NCBI GenBank assembly: GCA_945292135.1
Contig: CALYRA010000079.1
Coordinates: forward strand, 1 to 6,365
DNA: 6,365 nucleotides
DNA from: an uncultured Dysgonomonas sp.
Lineage (GTDB): Bacteria; Bacteroidota; Bacteroidia; Bacteroidales; Dysgonomonadaceae
Direction of reading: 5' to 3'
Every line of letters starts with the position of its first letter. Within the stretch, counting starts at the first letter, position 1. The notes under the pieces are model-generated. The model had not been told where the DNA came from and searched no databases. It saw only the letters and a program-made list of their open reading frames with translations. The position numbers and the translations under genes were made by a program. Shown here in pieces: positions 5,644-6,365 of the stretch.

Positions 5644-6365
5644 ATGTCAAAAAATAAATTTGAAAAAGAGAAATTCTCAACACGAATAATAAATACCCGA
5701 TTTGCAAAATCAGATGCGCATGGAGCTATAACAATGCCTATTTACCGTAATGCTGCATTTGAATTTCCAACATCTGAAAAAATTGCTGCTGCTTTCCAGT
5801 ATAAAGAAGAAACTTTTTCTCATACTTATTCGAGGATAACAAACCCTTCTGTCGAAAATCTTGAGCAAAAAATTAAAGCCGCTTCGGGCGCTGAAAACGT
5901 TCAATGCGTTTCATCGGGAATGGCGGCGATATCTAATGTGTTTTTGTCAATAGCTTCTGCCGGAAGTAATATTGTCACTTCACCGCACTTGTTTGGCAAT
6001 ACCTTTTCAATATTAAAATTTACATTAGCGGAATTTGGAGTCGAAACTCGATTTGTAAATACAGATAATTTAGAAGAAATCGCAAACGCAGTCGATGAAA
6101 ATACGTGCGGATTTTTCTGTGAATTGATAACTAATCCACATTTAGAAATTGCCGATTTGCCCGAAATCTCTAAAATATTAAAGACGCGTCAAGTACCTAT
6201 GATTGTAGATACAACTATAATCCCTTGGTGTGGATTTAATGCAAAACAATTTGGAGTAGATATTGAAATCGTTTCCACTACAAAATACATATCAGGAGGC
6301 GCAACGAGTATTGGAGGAGCTATCTTGGATTATGGAACCTTTAATTGGGCTAATCATAAAAGGCT
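5644..6365 (+). CDS. MetY-like O-acylhomoserine sulfhydrylase family PLP enzyme (5' part)
   Basis: First 240 codons of a Cys/Met-metabolism PLP enzyme (fold type I). The frame is open to the window end, so the last roughly 190 residues of the usual 425-430 are missing. Visible active-site pieces are YSRITNP (62-68, Tyr62 and Arg64 for the neighbouring subunit's PLP phosphate), SSGMAA (90-95, phosphate loop), E160 and NP (164-165), D189 in VDTT (pyridine nitrogen) and Schiff-base Lys214 in STTKYISGG. The stretch GGAILDYGTFNW (224-235) matches the G-x-I-x-D-x-G-x-F-x-W block of O-acetylhomoserine sulfhydrylases, which join O-acetyl- or O-succinylhomoserine with sulfide to make homocysteine. Methionine gamma-lyase or cystathionine gamma-synthase activity is less likely but not excluded. 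Phe117 stands where the PLP-stacking Tyr usually lies (HLFGNT against LYGxT). The ATG follows a purine-rich AAGAAAGAG. An antisense frame at 5710-5904 is a shadow. Confidence 0.85.
   Translation, partial: MSKNKFEKEKFSTRIINTRFAKSDAHGAITMPIYRNAAFEFPTSEKIAAAFQYKEETFSHTYSRITNPSVENLEQKIKAASGAENVQCVSSGMAAISNVFLSIASAGSNIVTSPHLFGNTFSILKFTLAEFGVETRFVNTDNLEEIANAVDENTCGFFCELITNPHLEIADLPEISKILKTRQVPMIVDTTIIPWCGFNAKQFGVDIEIVSTTKYISGGATSIGGAILDYGTFNWANHKR

Noticed and set aside
5710..5904. Antisense frame of 64 codons inside the MetY-like gene
   Set aside because: The plus strand encodes conserved PLP-enzyme motifs throughout this stretch.

Overview
The window looks like a chromosomal segment of a low-GC member of the Bacteroidota, probably Bacteroidales-like. 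The reasons are very AT-rich spacers, almost no Shine-Dalgarno sequences, several copies of the Bacteroidota -7 promoter element TAnnTTTG upstream of genes, secreted proteins whose signal peptides end in Gly-Gln, and a ClpB and a PLP enzyme with sequence details that, from memory, match that phylum. No placement below phylum level can be defended from the sequence alone.

Layout, left to right. Positions 1-36 form a hairpin with a T-tract, probably the terminator of a gene just outside the window. An AT-rich leader (37-222) then carries a candidate promoter and a small palindrome. Next comes a WYL-domain transcriptional regulator (223-1164, +). Two small secreted proteins follow (1244-1789 and 1872-2405, both +). 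They are tandem paralogues of unknown function, each with its own perfect TAnnTTTG element. A perfect 14-bp hairpin (2435-2468) ends this rightward group and also serves clpB, which arrives from the opposite strand. clpB (2493-5081, -) is complete and encodes the ClpB disaggregase with every catalytic motif present. A 562-bp spacer without a convincing gene (5082-5643) holds the divergent promoters of clpB and of the last gene. That gene (5644 to the window end, +) encodes a sulfhydrylase-type PLP enzyme of methionine/cysteine metabolism and is cut off at codon 240.

How the genes work together: clpB and the PLP enzyme are unlinked housekeeping functions that share a spacer. The WYL regulator and the two secreted paralogues lie on one strand with short gaps, so the regulator may control the pair, but nothing in the sequence proves it. 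I see no CRISPR array, insertion sequence, tRNA, rRNA, recognisable riboswitch or toxin-antitoxin pair. The least explained part is the duplicated secreted family. No clearly new system is visible.
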